The position numbers and the translations under genes were made by a program. Below the pieces are notes generated by a model. It saw nothing but the letters and a program-made list of their open reading frames with translations, made no database searches and was not told the origin of the DNA. A stretch of DNA of 64,000 nt from JAJCZZ01 sp964569085 (GTDB lineage Bacteria > Gemmatimonadota > Gemmatimonadetes > Longimicrobiales > Gaopeijiaceae): positions 62,001-126,000 of the forward strand of contig CAZMTA010000009.1 in NCBI GenBank assembly GCA_964569085.1, given 5' to 3'. Below, in pieces: positions 24,366 to 33,504 of this stretch. Every line of letters begins with the position of its first letter. Positions within the stretch are counted from its first letter, which is position 1.

Positions 24366-27119
24366 GTGTCCAAGGACCTGGCCACCCGCTTCGACCCCCG
24401 GGCCATCGAGCCCGCCCGGTACCGCGCCTGGCAGGAAGGCGGCTACTTCCACGAGGAGCCGTCCGCGGTGACCGAGGAGGGGCGCGACCCCTACGTCATC
24501 GTCATCCCGCCGCCCAACGTGACCGCGGTGCTCCACATGGGGCACGGCCTGAACAACACCATCCAGGACGTCCTCGTCCGGTGGCGCCGCATGCAGGGCC
24601 GCGCCGCCCTCTGGGTGCCCGGAACGGACCACGCCGGCATCGCCACGCAGAACGTGGTGGAGCGTCAGCTGGCCGCCGAGGACAAGCACCGGGACGACCT
24701 GGGGCGTGAGGCCTTCGTCGAGCGGGTGTGGGACTTCGTGGACGAGACCGGCGGGGCCATCCTCGACCAGCTCAAGGCCATCGGCTCCTCCTGCGACTGG
24801 CGGCGGACCCGGTTCACCCTGGACGACGAGCTCAGCACGGCGGTGCGCGAGGTCTTCGTGCACCTCTACGAGAAGGGGCTGATCTACCGCGGCGAGTACA
24901 TCATCAACTGGTGTCCCCGCTGCCACACGGCCCTCTCCAACGAGGAGGCCGAGGGCGCCGAGACCGCCGGACGGCTCTGGCACCTCCGCTACCCCCTGGC
25001 CGAGGACGCCTGGGGCGCCGCCGAGCAGGCCGCCGCCGCCGGCGCGACGGCGGTGGGACAGGCCGAGGACGGGAGCTGGTACATCACCGTGTCCACGACC
25101 CGGCCCGAGACGATGCTCGGCGACACGGGCGTGGCGGTCCACCCCGACGACGAGCGCTACCGGGCCCTGGTGGGCGCGGACGTGATCCTGCCGCTGGCGG
25201 AGCGGGCCATCCCCATCGTGGCCGACGAGTTCGTGGACTCGGAGTTCGGCTCCGGCATGGTGAAGGTCACCCCGGCCCACGACCCCAACGACTTCGAGAT
25301 CGCGGGGCGGACGGAGCTGGAGGTCCTGGACGTCATGACCGACAGCGCCCGCATGAACGACGCGGTGCCCGAGGCCTTCCGGGGGCTGGACCGCTTCGAG
25401 GCGCGCAAGGCCGTGCTTGCCGCGCTGGAGAAGCGCGGGCTCCGGGCGGGCGAGGACGAGCACACCCACACCGTGCCCCACTGCTACCGGTGCGACACCG
25501 TCGTGGAGCCGCGCCTGTCGCTCCAGTGGTTCGTGAAGATGAAGCCCCTGGCCGAGCCGGCCCTCCAGGCCTCCTACGACGGGACGGTGGAGTTCACGCC
25601 GCCCCGGTGGAAGAAGGTCTACGAGCACTGGATGGAGAACATCCGGGACTGGTGCATCTCCCGGCAGCTCTGGTGGGGGCACCGGATCCCCGTGTGGTAC
25701 TGCGCCTGCGGCGAGGAGATCGTGGCGCGCCAGGATCCGACGGAGTGCCCGAAGTGCGGGAGCGACGAGCTGGAGCAGGACCCGGACGTCCTGGACACCT
25801 GGTTCAGCTCCTGGCTCTGGCCCTTCAGCGTGTTCGGATGGCCGGAGAAGACCGAGGACCTGAAGGCCTTCTACCCGACCCACACGCTGTCCACCGCCCC
25901 GGAGATCCTCTTCTTCTGGGTGGCCCGCATGATCATGGCGGGGTACGAGTTCATGGGCGAGGCGCCCTTCACCCAGGTGTACCTCCACGGCACGGTCCGG
26001 GACGCCCAGGGCCGCAAGATGTCCAAGTCGCTGGGGAACGGGATCGACCCCCTGGAGGTGGTGGAGGAGCTGGGCGCCGACGCCATGCGCTTCACGCTGG
26101 TGAACCAGTGCGCCATCGGCACCGACATCTACCTGGACCACGAGGACGTGGAGGGGGCGTTCAGCAACGGGCGCAACTTCGCCAACAAGATCTGGAACGC
26201 GGGCCGCTTCGCGCTCCTCTCCATCGGCGACGGCCCGGTGCGCCCCGTGGCCGAGGTGGCCGACGACCTGGAGCTGGAGGACCGCTGGATCCTGGCCCGG
26301 GTCAACCACGCCGTCCGGGAGACCACGCGGAACCTGGAGCGCTTCCGGCTCCACGACGTGGCCGAGGACCTCTACCACTTCTTCTGGGGCGACGTGTGCG
26401 ACTGGTACCTGGAGCTGGTGAAGGCGCGCCTCGACGAGGACGCCGACCCGGCCAGCCGCGAGGCCGCCCGCTCGACGCTGGTGACGGTGCTGGACCGGGC
26501 CTTCCGGCTCCTGCACCCCATCGTCCCCTTCGTCACGGCGGAGCTCTGGAGCAAGCTGCCGTGGCCCCACGAGACCGACCGGCCCGAGGACCTCATCGTG
26601 GCCCCGTGGCCCGACGAGATCGAGGGGTGGGCGGACGAGGAGGCGGAGGCCTCCATGGGCGCGCTCCAGGAGCTGATCCAGGAGGTCCGGCGCCTCCGGA
26701 AGGAGTACGGGGTGGGCGAGGGCCAGGAGGTCACGATCCACCTGGACTCCTCCGACCCCGGGTTCCGGGACACCGTGGCCACCCAGGGCGAGGCGCTGCG
26801 GCACCTGGCCCGGGTGGGCGCGGTGGAGGCCGGAGCGGGGGAGGGGATCGGCGCGCACGCCGTCCTCTCCAACGGCGCCGAGCTCTTCCTGCCCCTGGAG
26901 GGCGTCATCGACCTGGACCGGGAGCGGGACCGCCTGGGCGGGGAGATCGAGCGCCTGGAAGGCCAGCTGGCGGGAGCCCGCAAGAAGCTGGACAACGAGC
27001 AGTTCGTGACCAAGGCGCCGGACGAGGTGGTCCAGAAGGAGCGGGACAAGGCCGCCGGGCTGGAGGAGCAGGTGGAGAAGCTGCGGGCGAAGGTGGGGGC
27101 GCTGGGAGGCTCGGCCTGA
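24366..27119 (+). CDS. valS: valyl-tRNA synthetase
   Basis: Charges tRNA-Val. Class I synthetase of 917 residues with HMGH (the HIGH motif) at about 57-60 and KMSKS at about 551-555. The editing (CP1) domain contains TTRPETMLGDT. A zinc-finger-like CPKCGSDE is also present. The anticodon-binding domain and a C-terminal coiled-coil arm (residues about 845-910) are present, as in bacterial ValRS. GTG at 24366 begins MSKDLATRFDP, the normal family start. Its stop TGA overlaps a probable CTG start of the next gene. Confidence 0.97.
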   Translation: MSKDLATRFDPRAIEPARYRAWQEGGYFHEEPSAVTEEGRDPYVIVIPPPNVTAVLHMGHGLNNTIQDVLVRWRRMQGRAALWVPGTDHAGIATQNVVERQLAAEDKHRDDLGREAFVERVWDFVDETGGAILDQLKAIGSSCDWRRTRFTLDDELSTAVREVFVHLYEKGLIYRGEYIINWCPRCHTALSNEEAEGAETAGRLWHLRYPLAEDAWGAAEQAAAAGATAVGQAEDGSWYITVSTTRPETMLGDTGVAVHPDDERYRALVGADVILPLAERAIPIVADEFVDSEFGSGMVKVTPAHDPNDFEIAGRTELEVLDVMTDSARMNDAVPEAFRGLDRFEARKAVLAALEKRGLRAGEDEHTHTVPHCYRCDTVVEPRLSLQWFVKMKPLAEPALQASYDGTVEFTPPRWKKVYEHWMENIRDWCISRQLWWGHRIPVWYCACGEEIVARQDPTECPKCGSDELEQDPDVLDTWFSSWLWPFSVFGWPEKTEDLKAFYPTHTLSTAPEILFFWVARMIMAGYEFMGEAPFTQVYLHGTVRDAQGRKMSKSLGNGIDPLEVVEELGADAMRFTLVNQCAIGTDIYLDHEDVEGAFSNGRNFANKIWNAGRFALLSIGDGPVRPVAEVADDLELEDRWILARVNHAVRETTRNLERFRLHDVAEDLYHFFWGDVCDWYLELVKARLDEDADPASREAARSTLVTVLDRAFRLLHPIVPFVTAELWSKLPWPHETDRPEDLIVAPWPDEIEGWADEEAEASMGALQELIQEVRRLRKEYGVGEGQEVTIHLDSSDPGFRDTVATQGEALRHLARVGAVEAGAGEGIGAHAVLSNGAELFLPLEGVIDLDRERDRLGGEIERLEGQLAGARKKLDNEQFVTKAPDEVVQKERDKAAGLEEQVEKLRAKVGALGGSA
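27104..27109 (+). promoter_or_regulatory. Shine-Dalgarno supporting a CTG start
   Basis: GGGAGG inside the end of valS, six bases before CTG 27116. Spacing and strength are close to ideal, and no ATG, GTG or TTG occurs in that frame nearby upstream. It decides the start of the Ig-like lipoprotein. Confidence 0.55.
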
Positions 27120-28600
27120 GCGCTCCCGCCCCGTCCCCCGGGCTCCGGCGGACCCGGGCCGCCGCCGTGGCCCTCGCCGTGGCGGGGGTGGCCCTTACGG
27201 CGGCGTGCGCCCGCCAGGGCGCGCCCCCCGGGGGACCCGAGGACCGGCGTCCTCCCGTGGTCGTGGCCACCCGGCCCGACACCTTCGCGGTGGTGGACGA
27301 GGACCTCCGCACGGCCCGCTTCGTCTTCGACGAGCGGATCAGCGAACGGGTGGCCGGCGGCTCGCTGGACGACGCCGTGCTGGTCTCGCCGCGCACCGGG
27401 GAGCTCGACATCGACCACACCCGGGACGGCATCGAGATCCGCCCCGCCGGGGGCTTCCGGGAGGGGCGGGTCTACCGGATCACCCTCCTGCCGGTGATCT
27501 CGGACCTCTTCGGCAACCAGATGCGCGATCCCTTCGAGCTGGTCTTCAGCACCGGGGGCGAGCTCAACGCCTCGGCGCTGGCCGGCCTCGCCTGGGACCG
27601 GACCACCGGCGACGGCGTGCCCGACCTCACCGTGGTGGCCACCGACACCCGGGACTCCACGGAGTACGTGGCCCGCACCGACACCGGGGGCATCTACGCC
27701 TTCCGGTACCTCCCGCCGGGGCCGTACCGGGTGGTGGCGTTCCTGGACCAGGATCGGGACGACGAGGTGGACCCGCTGGAGGCCCAGGGGCAGCGCGCCG
27801 TCCAGGTACTCGGGCCGGACACGATCTTCTCGGAGATCGGCGTGCTCCAGCCCGACACCACCCCGGCGACCCTCACCGCCGCCGAGGTGCTGGACTCGGT
27901 GACGCTCACGGTGCGCTTCGACGACCTGCTGGACCCGCTGAGCCCGCTCCAGGCCGGGAACGTGAGCCTGGACGTCGTGGCCCAGGACGACTCCCTGGCC
28001 CTGGTGCGGGACGAGGAGGGGGAGCTGGTCCTTGACCCGGCCCGGCCCGCCCCGGCCGTGGCCGCGGTCCTCCACGCGCCGGAGTACCGCCGGCGGGCGG
28101 CCCAGACCCGGGACTCGCTGGCCCGGGCCGACTCGGTGGCCCAGGTCCTCCTCGCCCGGGCCCAGGCCGCCGGGGACTCGGCGGCCCTCGACTCGCTGGT
28201 GGACCGCCGTCCGGTGGCGCCGCCCACGCCCCTCCCGGCCCGGGGCGGCGGAGGCGCCGGCGCCCCCGGTCCCGACGGGACGAGCCGGGGCCCCGACGGC
28301 CGCCCGCTCCCCGCCCAGGTCCTCGTGATCCTCCTGGAGGAGCCCCTGGTGGTGAACCGCCCCTACCGGGTGGCCGCCACCGGCGTGACGAACCTGAGCG
28401 GCGTGCCGCTGGGCGGCGGCGCCGCGGTGGTCATCCGCACCCCGCCGGCGGAGCCACCCGCCGCCGACTCCCTGGCACCGCGCCCCGACTCGCTGCAGGC
28501 GGTCCCGGACTCCCTGCCTCCCGGGCCCGCGCCGGACACCGTGGCTCCGGGCGGCCCGCCGGACACCCTGGCCGTCCCGGACACGGTGCGCCGACGGTGA
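27116..28600 (+). CDS. Ig-like domain lipoprotein (Big_5 type), probable CTG start
   Basis: A 494-residue protein. With the CTG start it has an RR-containing n-region, a hydrophobic core and the lipobox LTAAC, so it is probably lipid-anchored. The mature part begins with an SbsA/Big_5 Ig-like domain (FVFDERISERV, FREGRVYRITLLP, DLFGNQMRDPFELVFST), then a carboxypeptidase-regulatory-like beta domain (LAWDRTTGDGVPDLTVVA), and ends in a long Pro/Asp/Ser-rich tail. CTG 27116 overlaps the valS stop (CTGA) with a Shine-Dalgarno six bases upstream. The only standard alternative, GTG 27167, would remove the positive n-region. The stop overlaps selA's GTG. Confidence 0.85.
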   Translation: MSAPAPSPGLRRTRAAAVALAVAGVALTAACARQGAPPGGPEDRRPPVVVATRPDTFAVVDEDLRTARFVFDERISERVAGGSLDDAVLVSPRTGELDIDHTRDGIEIRPAGGFREGRVYRITLLPVISDLFGNQMRDPFELVFSTGGELNASALAGLAWDRTTGDGVPDLTVVATDTRDSTEYVARTDTGGIYAFRYLPPGPYRVVAFLDQDRDDEVDPLEAQGQRAVQVLGPDTIFSEIGVLQPDTTPATLTAAEVLDSVTLTVRFDDLLDPLSPLQAGNVSLDVVAQDDSLALVRDEEGELVLDPARPAPAVAAVLHAPEYRRRAAQTRDSLARADSVAQVLLARAQAAGDSAALDSLVDRRPVAPPTPLPARGGGGAGAPGPDGTSRGPDGRPLPAQVLVILLEEPLVVNRPYRVAATGVTNLSGVPLGGGAAVVIRTPPAEPPAADSLAPRPDSLQAVPDSLPPGPAPDTVAPGGPPDTLAVPDTVRRR

Positions 28601-30015
28601 GCGACGACCCGCGGCGGCACCTGCCGTCGGTGGACACGCTCCTCGGCGCCGAGGCCTTCCAGGGGCTCGCGGAGCGGCACGGGCGCGCGGCGCTCCTGCG
28701 GGCGGTGCGGGCCACGCTGGAAGCCGCCCGGGCCCACCCCCCCGACGACGCCGACCCCGCCTCCCTCGCCCGCCCCGAGCGGTGGACGGCGGAGGTGATC
28801 CGGCGGCTGGAGGAGGACGCCCGGCCCTCGCTCCGCTCCGTGGTCAACGCCACCGGCGTGGTGATCCACACCAACCTGGGTCGGGCGCCCCTGGCGCGGC
28901 GGGCCCGGGACGCCATGGAGGACGCGGCCACGGGCTACGGCAACCTGGAGTACGACCTGGAGCGCGGGGAGCGGGGCTCGCGGTACGACCACTGCGTGGA
29001 CCTCCTCCGGGAGCTGACCGGCGCCGAGGACGCGCTGGTGGTGAACAACTGCGCCGCCGGGCTCATGCTCGCCCTCAACACGGTGGCGCGGGGCGGGGGC
29101 GTCCTGGTCTCCCGGGGCGAGCTGGTGGAGATCGGCGGCGGCTTCCGCGTGCCGGAGATCCTCGAGCGGTCCGGCGCCCGCCTGGTGGAGGTGGGGAGCA
29201 CGAACCGGACCCGGGTGGCGGACTACGAGGCGGCGCTGGCCGAGGCGGGGAGCGCTCCGCCGGTCCAGGCCATCCTCAAGGTGCACCGCTCCAACTTCCG
29301 GATCTCCGGTTTCACCGAGGAGGCGGGGGTGGCCGAGCTGTCGGCCCTCGCGGACGGCCGCGGCCTCCCCCTGATCCACGACCTGGGCTCGGGCCTCCTG
29401 GCGGACCCCGCCGCGCTGGGCCTGCCTCCCGAGCCCCGGGCCGCCGAGTCGCTGGCCGACGGCGCGGACCTGGTGGTCGTCTCGGGGGACAAGCTCCTGG
29501 GCGGCCCCCAGGCGGGGATCGTGGTGGGGCGGGGCGACCTGGTGGCCAGCCTGCGGCGGAACCCCATGTGCCGCGCGCTCCGCGTGGACAAGGTCATCCT
29601 GGCCGGGCTGGAGGCCACGCTCCGCCTCTACCGGGACCCGGAGCGGGCCCTCCGGGAGATCCCGGTCCTGGCCATGCTCGCCGCCGCCCCCGACGAGCTG
29701 GAGGCCCGGGCCCGACGCCTGGTGGCGCGGCTCGAGGAGGCCGGGGTGGAAGGCGCCGAGGCCCGTCCGGGCGAGGGCGCGGTGGGCGGCGGGACCTACC
29801 CCGGCGTCCGCCTCCCCTCGTGGACGGTGCGGATCCCGCCCGGCGACGCCGGGGCCGACGCCGCGGCCGAGGGGCTCCGGCAGGGCGCGCCGCCGGTGGT
29901 GGGGCGCATCGAGGACGGCCTCCTGGTGATGGACGTCCGCACGCTGGCGCCCGGGCAGGACGAGATCCTCCTCCGGCGGCTCCTGGAGGTGGTGGGCCCC
30001 GAGGGGATCGGGTGA
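28597..30015 (+). CDS. selA: L-seryl-tRNA(Sec) selenium transferase
   Basis: A PLP enzyme that converts Ser-tRNA(Sec) to Sec-tRNA(Sec) using selenophosphate. It has 472 residues, the normal length. Seen are VVNATGVVIHTNLGR, YGNLEYDLERGERGSR, VHRSNFRISGF and the PLP lysine in SGDKLLGGPQAG (Lys299). GTG 28597 overlaps the previous stop (GTGA), and its own stop overlaps gmhB. The usual partners selB, selD and the tRNA-Sec gene are absent from the window, so it is separated from its pathway. Its presence implies selenoproteins elsewhere in the genome. Confidence 0.95.
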   Translation: MSDDPRRHLPSVDTLLGAEAFQGLAERHGRAALLRAVRATLEAARAHPPDDADPASLARPERWTAEVIRRLEEDARPSLRSVVNATGVVIHTNLGRAPLARRARDAMEDAATGYGNLEYDLERGERGSRYDHCVDLLRELTGAEDALVVNNCAAGLMLALNTVARGGGVLVSRGELVEIGGGFRVPEILERSGARLVEVGSTNRTRVADYEAALAEAGSAPPVQAILKVHRSNFRISGFTEEAGVAELSALADGRGLPLIHDLGSGLLADPAALGLPPEPRAAESLADGADLVVVSGDKLLGGPQAGIVVGRGDLVASLRRNPMCRALRVDKVILAGLEATLRLYRDPERALREIPVLAMLAAAPDELEARARRLVARLEEAGVEGAEARPGEGAVGGGTYPGVRLPSWTVRIPPGDAGADAAAEGLRQGAPPVVGRIEDGLLVMDVRTLAPGQDEILLRRLLEVVGPEGIG

Positions 30016-30590
30016 CGGCGACCGCCGCCGGCTCCGAGCCGGTCCGGGAGCGCCGTCCGGCGGTCTTCCTGGACCGGGACGGCACCCTCATCGAGGACGC
30101 CGACTACCTGGCCGACCCCGACGGGGTCCGCCTGATCCCCGGCGCCGTGGAGGCGCTGCGGCGGCTCCGGGACGCCGGCTACCTCCTGGTGGTGGTCACG
30201 AACCAGTCGGGCATCGCCCGAGGGCTCTACACCGAGGCCGACTACCACGCCGTGGCGGCCCGGCTGGACGCCATCCTGGAGCGGGAGGGCGTTCCCGTGG
30301 ACGCCGTGAAGTACTGCCCCCACCACCCCGACGGGACCGGGCGGTGCGCCTGCCGGAAGCCCGCCGCGGGCATGTACCTGGAGGCGGCGGCGGAGCTGGA
30401 CATCGACCCGGCCCGCTCCTGGTACGTGGGGGACAAGGTCACCGACGTCCTCCCGGCGGCGGAGCTGGGGGGGCGGGGGATCCTGGTGCGCACGGGGTAC
30501 GGCGCCGAGCAGGAGGGGGACGCTCCGGCGGACGTGGCCGTCGTCGACGACGTGGGCGCCGCGGCGGCGCTGGTCCTCGGGGCCGGGTGA
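30012..30590 (+). CDS. gmhB: D-glycero-D-manno-heptose 1,7-bisphosphate 7-phosphatase (HAD family)
   Basis: Removes the 7-phosphate in ADP-heptose synthesis for lipopolysaccharide inner core. The 192 residues have the HAD nucleophile motif FLDRDGTLIED, VVTNQSGIARG, the zinc-binding CPHHPDGTGRCACRKP that marks GmhB-type enzymes, and motif IV WYVGDKVTDV. GTG 30012 overlaps the selA stop. No other heptose gene lies here, so the link with selA looks positional only. A hairpin follows 16 bases after the stop. Confidence 0.9.
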   Translation: MTATAAGSEPVRERRPAVFLDRDGTLIEDADYLADPDGVRLIPGAVEALRRLRDAGYLLVVVTNQSGIARGLYTEADYHAVAARLDAILEREGVPVDAVKYCPHHPDGTGRCACRKPAAGMYLEAAAELDIDPARSWYVGDKVTDVLPAAELGGRGILVRTGYGAEQEGDAPADVAVVDDVGAAAALVLGAG

Positions 30591-30606
30591 CGCCCGCGCC
30601 GGGGCT

Positions 30607-30634
30607 CGGAATCCCTGCAACGGCGCGGATTCCG
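30607..30634 (+). terminator. hairpin after gmhB
   Basis: An 8-bp perfect stem, CGGAATCC at 30607-30614 with GGATTCCG at 30627-30634, and a 12-base loop. It lies just after gmhB and just before the next promoter, so it probably separates the two operons. Confidence 0.55.
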
Positions 30635-30640
30635 GGGCCG

Positions 30641-30669
30641 TTGACCCTCTCGGGGGCCTCCGGTAGGTT
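30641..30669 (+). promoter_or_regulatory. sigma-70 type promoter of the IscA-nadA-purH operon
   Basis: TTGACC at 30641-30646, a 17-base spacer and TAGGTT at 30664-30669. It lies between the gmhB hairpin and the ATG at 30793, leaving a leader of about 115 bases with no obvious structure. Confidence 0.6.
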
Positions 30670-30792
30670 TCGGGCCTTCGCCGCACCCCGGGATCAGGGG
30701 AAACCCGTGTCGCGACACCGTGTATTCAAGAACGTGACACACCTGCGCCGGGTCCCCGGCGCCACGAGTCATCCGAGGAGGACGCCCACGGC

Positions 30793-31125
30793 ATGCTATC
30801 GCTGACCCTCACGCCCACCGCCACCGAGAAGGTGCAGGACTTCATCCAGGAGCACGGGGTGGAGACCGAGGCCGGGCTGCGCGTCGCCGTGCTCCCGGGC
30901 GGCTGCTCGGGCTTCCAGTACGGCCTCAACATCGAGGACGAGCCGGAGGAGGACGACGAGATCATGGAGATCGACGGGGTGAAGATCTTCGTCGACCCCT
31001 TCAGCGCCCAGTACCTGGACGGCGTCGAGATCGACTACGTCACCAGCTTCATGGGCCAGGGCTTCTCCTTCCGGAACCCCAACGCGGCCGGTGGATGCGG
31101 CTGCGGAAGCTCCTTCACGGTTTGA
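30793..31125 (+). CDS. A-type iron-sulfur carrier (IscA/ErpA/SufA family)
   Basis: Accepts Fe-S clusters and hands them to apoenzymes. The 110 residues carry the three conserved cysteines in LPGGCSGFQYGL and the C-terminal GGCGCGSSF. A GAGGAGG ribosome site precedes the ATG. Next comes nadA, whose product binds a 4Fe-4S cluster, so cluster delivery to NadA is a sensible local role. Which A-type subclass it belongs to cannot be told from the sequence. The gene begins the operon after a clear promoter. Confidence 0.93.
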   Translation: MLSLTLTPTATEKVQDFIQEHGVETEAGLRVAVLPGGCSGFQYGLNIEDEPEEDDEIMEIDGVKIFVDPFSAQYLDGVEIDYVTSFMGQGFSFRNPNAAGGCGCGSSFTV

Positions 31126-32168
31126 TCTCCCTGCCTGACAGACGTCGGGACGCGCTCCCGACGCCGCTGGACTACGCGGCCCTCCCCAAGGAGGAGCTCC
31201 GCGAGCGCATCGTGGCCCGGAAGGACGAGCTGAACGCCGTCATCCTGGGCCACAACTACCAGCGGGTCGAGATCCAGGCGGTGAGCGACTACCTCGGCGA
31301 CTCCCTGGGGCTCTCCCAGGAGGCGGCCGCCACCGACGCGGACACCATCGTCTTCTGCGGCGTCCACTTCATGGCGGAGACGGCCAAGATCCTGTCGCCG
31401 GAGAAGCGGGTGCTCATGCCCGACCTCCGCGCCGGGTGCCCCATGGCCGACTTCGTCACCGGCCCCGCGCTGCGCCGCCTCAAGGAGCAGCGCCCCGAGG
31501 CCGCGGTGGTGGCGTACGTGAACTCCTCCGCCGAGGTGAAGGCCGAGTCCGACGTCTGCTGCACGTCGTCCAACGCGGTGACGGTGGTGGAGTCGATCCC
31601 CGAGGACCAGCCCATCATCTTCGTCCCGGACCGCAACCTGGCGCGCTACGTCCAGGAGCGGACCGGACGGGACAACATCATCGCCTGGGACGGCTACTGC
31701 TACGTCCACGACGACATGGTCCTGGAGGAGCTGGCCAGCGCGCGGAAGGAGCACCCCAACGCGCTGGTCGTCGTGCACCCCGAGGCCCGGGACGACCTCC
31801 TGCAGCAGGCGGACGTGGTGACCTCCACCGCCGGCATGGTCGACCTGGCCGCCGAGAACGACGCGGTCATCTTCGGCACCGAGCGGGGCCTGGTGGACCG
31901 TATGAAGGAGCAGTTCCCCGAGAAGACCTTCATCCCCCTCTCCGGGGCCGCGGTCTGCGGGAACATGAAGCTCAACACCCTCTCGAAGCTGGCCTGGTGC
32001 CTGGACCACGAGAAGCACGCCGTGGAGCTGGACGAGGACGTCCGCGTCCGGGCCGAGCGCGCGCTCCAGCGCATGCTCGACCTCTCCGGCGGGTGGACCG
32101 CGCCCACCGAGGAGGAGGAAGCGCTGGAGATGGCCGGCGTCCGTCCCTCGGGCTGCGGGTGCGCCTGA
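31095..32168 (+). CDS. nadA: quinolinate synthase
   Basis: Condenses iminoaspartate with dihydroxyacetone phosphate to quinolinate for NAD synthesis, using a 4Fe-4S cluster. About 350 residues with GHNYQRVEIQAVSDYLGDSL, the first cluster Cys in FCGVHFMAETAKIL, DLRAGCPMAD, a Cys pair in DVCCTSSNAV and AVCGNMKLNTL near the C-terminus. The protein ends in SGCGCA. The start is uncertain: ATG 31095 overlaps the Fe-S carrier gene by 31 bases, while TTG 31122 would give a 4-base TTGA overlap like other junctions here. The following gene begins 4 bases after the stop. Confidence 0.95.
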   Translation: MRLRKLLHGLISLPDRRRDALPTPLDYAALPKEELRERIVARKDELNAVILGHNYQRVEIQAVSDYLGDSLGLSQEAAATDADTIVFCGVHFMAETAKILSPEKRVLMPDLRAGCPMADFVTGPALRRLKEQRPEAAVVAYVNSSAEVKAESDVCCTSSNAVTVVESIPEDQPIIFVPDRNLARYVQERTGRDNIIAWDGYCYVHDDMVLEELASARKEHPNALVVVHPEARDDLLQQADVVTSTAGMVDLAAENDAVIFGTERGLVDRMKEQFPEKTFIPLSGAAVCGNMKLNTLSKLAWCLDHEKHAVELDEDVRVRAERALQRMLDLSGGWTAPTEEEEALEMAGVRPSGCGCA

Positions 32169-32172
32169 CCTC

Positions 32173-32826
32173 GTGAAGATCCGCGCCTTCACCGGTGGCG
32201 GGTTCGCGGAGAACGGGTACCTGGCGATCTGCCCGGACACGGGCGTCGCGGTGGCCGTGGATCCCGGCGCCGCCTCCCAGGGCATGGTGGACCGCCTGCG
32301 GGAAGAGGACCTGGAGCTGGCCCACGTCCTCCTGACCCACGCCCACCTCGACCACGTCGAGGGGCTGCACAGGGTGCACGAGGCCTTCCCCGACGCCCCC
32401 ATCTGGCTCCATCCGAAGGACCGCCGGCTCTTCGACGCCCTCCCGGACCAGGCGAGGGCGTTCGGGATCCCCTGGACCGAGCAGCCCGAGCCCACCGAGG
32501 CCTTCGAGCACGGCCAGCGGGTGAGCTTCGGAGCGTGCGCCTTCGACGTGCGCTTCGCCCCGGGCCACGCCCCGGGACACGTCATGCTGGTGGCCGAGGA
32601 GCACGGCCTGGCGCTGGTGGGCGACGTGATCTTCCAGCGCTCCATCGGGCGCACCGACCTCCCCGGCGGCGACTTCCGGACCCTCATGGAGTCCATCCGG
32701 GATCAGGTCCTGACGCTGCCCGACGACATGGTGCTCCACACCGGGCACGGCCCCACCACCACCGTGGGCGAGGAGCGGGAGGGAAATCCCTTCCTCATGA
32801 GCCACTTCGGAGGGGAGCTGGCGTGA
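32173..32826 (+). CDS. metallo-beta-lactamase fold hydrolase (glyoxalase II-like)
   Basis: A 217-residue MBL-fold hydrolase. Metal motifs are THAHLDHVEG (HxHxDH), APGHAPGHVM with the next His, LVGDVIF with the bridging Asp, and HTGHGPTTTVGEE at the end. The short form without the full glyoxalase II C-terminal domain resembles YcbL-type enzymes, so the substrate is probably a thioester but is not proven. GTG 32173 starts 4 bases after nadA, and its stop overlaps purN (GTGA). There is no signal peptide. Confidence 0.9.
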   Translation: MKIRAFTGGGFAENGYLAICPDTGVAVAVDPGAASQGMVDRLREEDLELAHVLLTHAHLDHVEGLHRVHEAFPDAPIWLHPKDRRLFDALPDQARAFGIPWTEQPEPTEAFEHGQRVSFGACAFDVRFAPGHAPGHVMLVAEEHGLALVGDVIFQRSIGRTDLPGGDFRTLMESIRDQVLTLPDDMVLHTGHGPTTTVGEEREGNPFLMSHFGGELA

Positions 32827-33485
32827 GCGACGGGCGCCCCCTTCCCGCGGCGGTCTTCGCCTCGGGGGGCGGCACGAACCTCCAGAGCCTGCTCGACCAC
32901 CACGCCGGGGATCCGCCGTGGCGGGTCCGTCTGGTGGTGAGCGACCGGGAGGACGCCGGGGCCCTGGAGCGGGCCCGGCGGGCCGGCGTGGCCACCCGGG
33001 TGATCCCCACCCGGGACCGCACCGCCGAGGAGATCGCCGCCGAGACCCTCGCGGCGCTGGAGGAGCACGGCGTCCGCCTGGTCTTCCTGGCCGGGTACAT
33101 GAAGCTCGTGCCGCAGCCCGTGGTGGCGGCCTTCCGGGGTCGCATGCTCAACGTCCACCCCGCGCTCCTCCCCTCCTTCGGGGGGCAGGGGATGTACGGC
33201 ATCCGCGTGCACCGGGCCGTGCTGGCCTCCGGCGCCCGCGTGAGCGGGCCCACGGTGCACCTGGTGGACGAGGAGTACGACCGGGGCCGCATCCTGGCCC
33301 AGTGGCCGGTGCCGGTCCTGGCCGGCGACACCCCCGAGGCGCTGGCCGCCCGGGTCCTGGAGGTGGAGCACCGGCTCTACCCCCGGACCGCCGACCACCT
33401 GGCCCGGGCCGTCCTGGCCGGAGAGGACGCGGCGCCCCTCCCCTTCGAAGGCCCCGCCTTCGACGTCACCCCCGAATCATCCTGA
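32823..33485 (+). CDS. purN: phosphoribosylglycinamide formyltransferase
   Basis: Transfers a formyl group from 10-formyl-tetrahydrofolate to GAR in purine synthesis. The 220 residues show AVFASGGGTNLQSLLDH, the catalytic Asn/His in MLNVHPALLPSF and the catalytic Asp in HLVDEEYDRGRI. GTG 32823 overlaps the previous stop by four bases. purH follows after 19 bases, giving a purN-purH pair as in many bacteria. The C-terminal extension (about 15 residues) is variable. Confidence 0.93.
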   Translation: MSDGRPLPAAVFASGGGTNLQSLLDHHAGDPPWRVRLVVSDREDAGALERARRAGVATRVIPTRDRTAEEIAAETLAALEEHGVRLVFLAGYMKLVPQPVVAAFRGRMLNVHPALLPSFGGQGMYGIRVHRAVLASGARVSGPTVHLVDEEYDRGRILAQWPVPVLAGDTPEALAARVLEVEHRLYPRTADHLARAVLAGEDAAPLPFEGPAFDVTPESS

Positions 33486-33504
33486 ACCCCACCCGAGGCA
33501 CATC

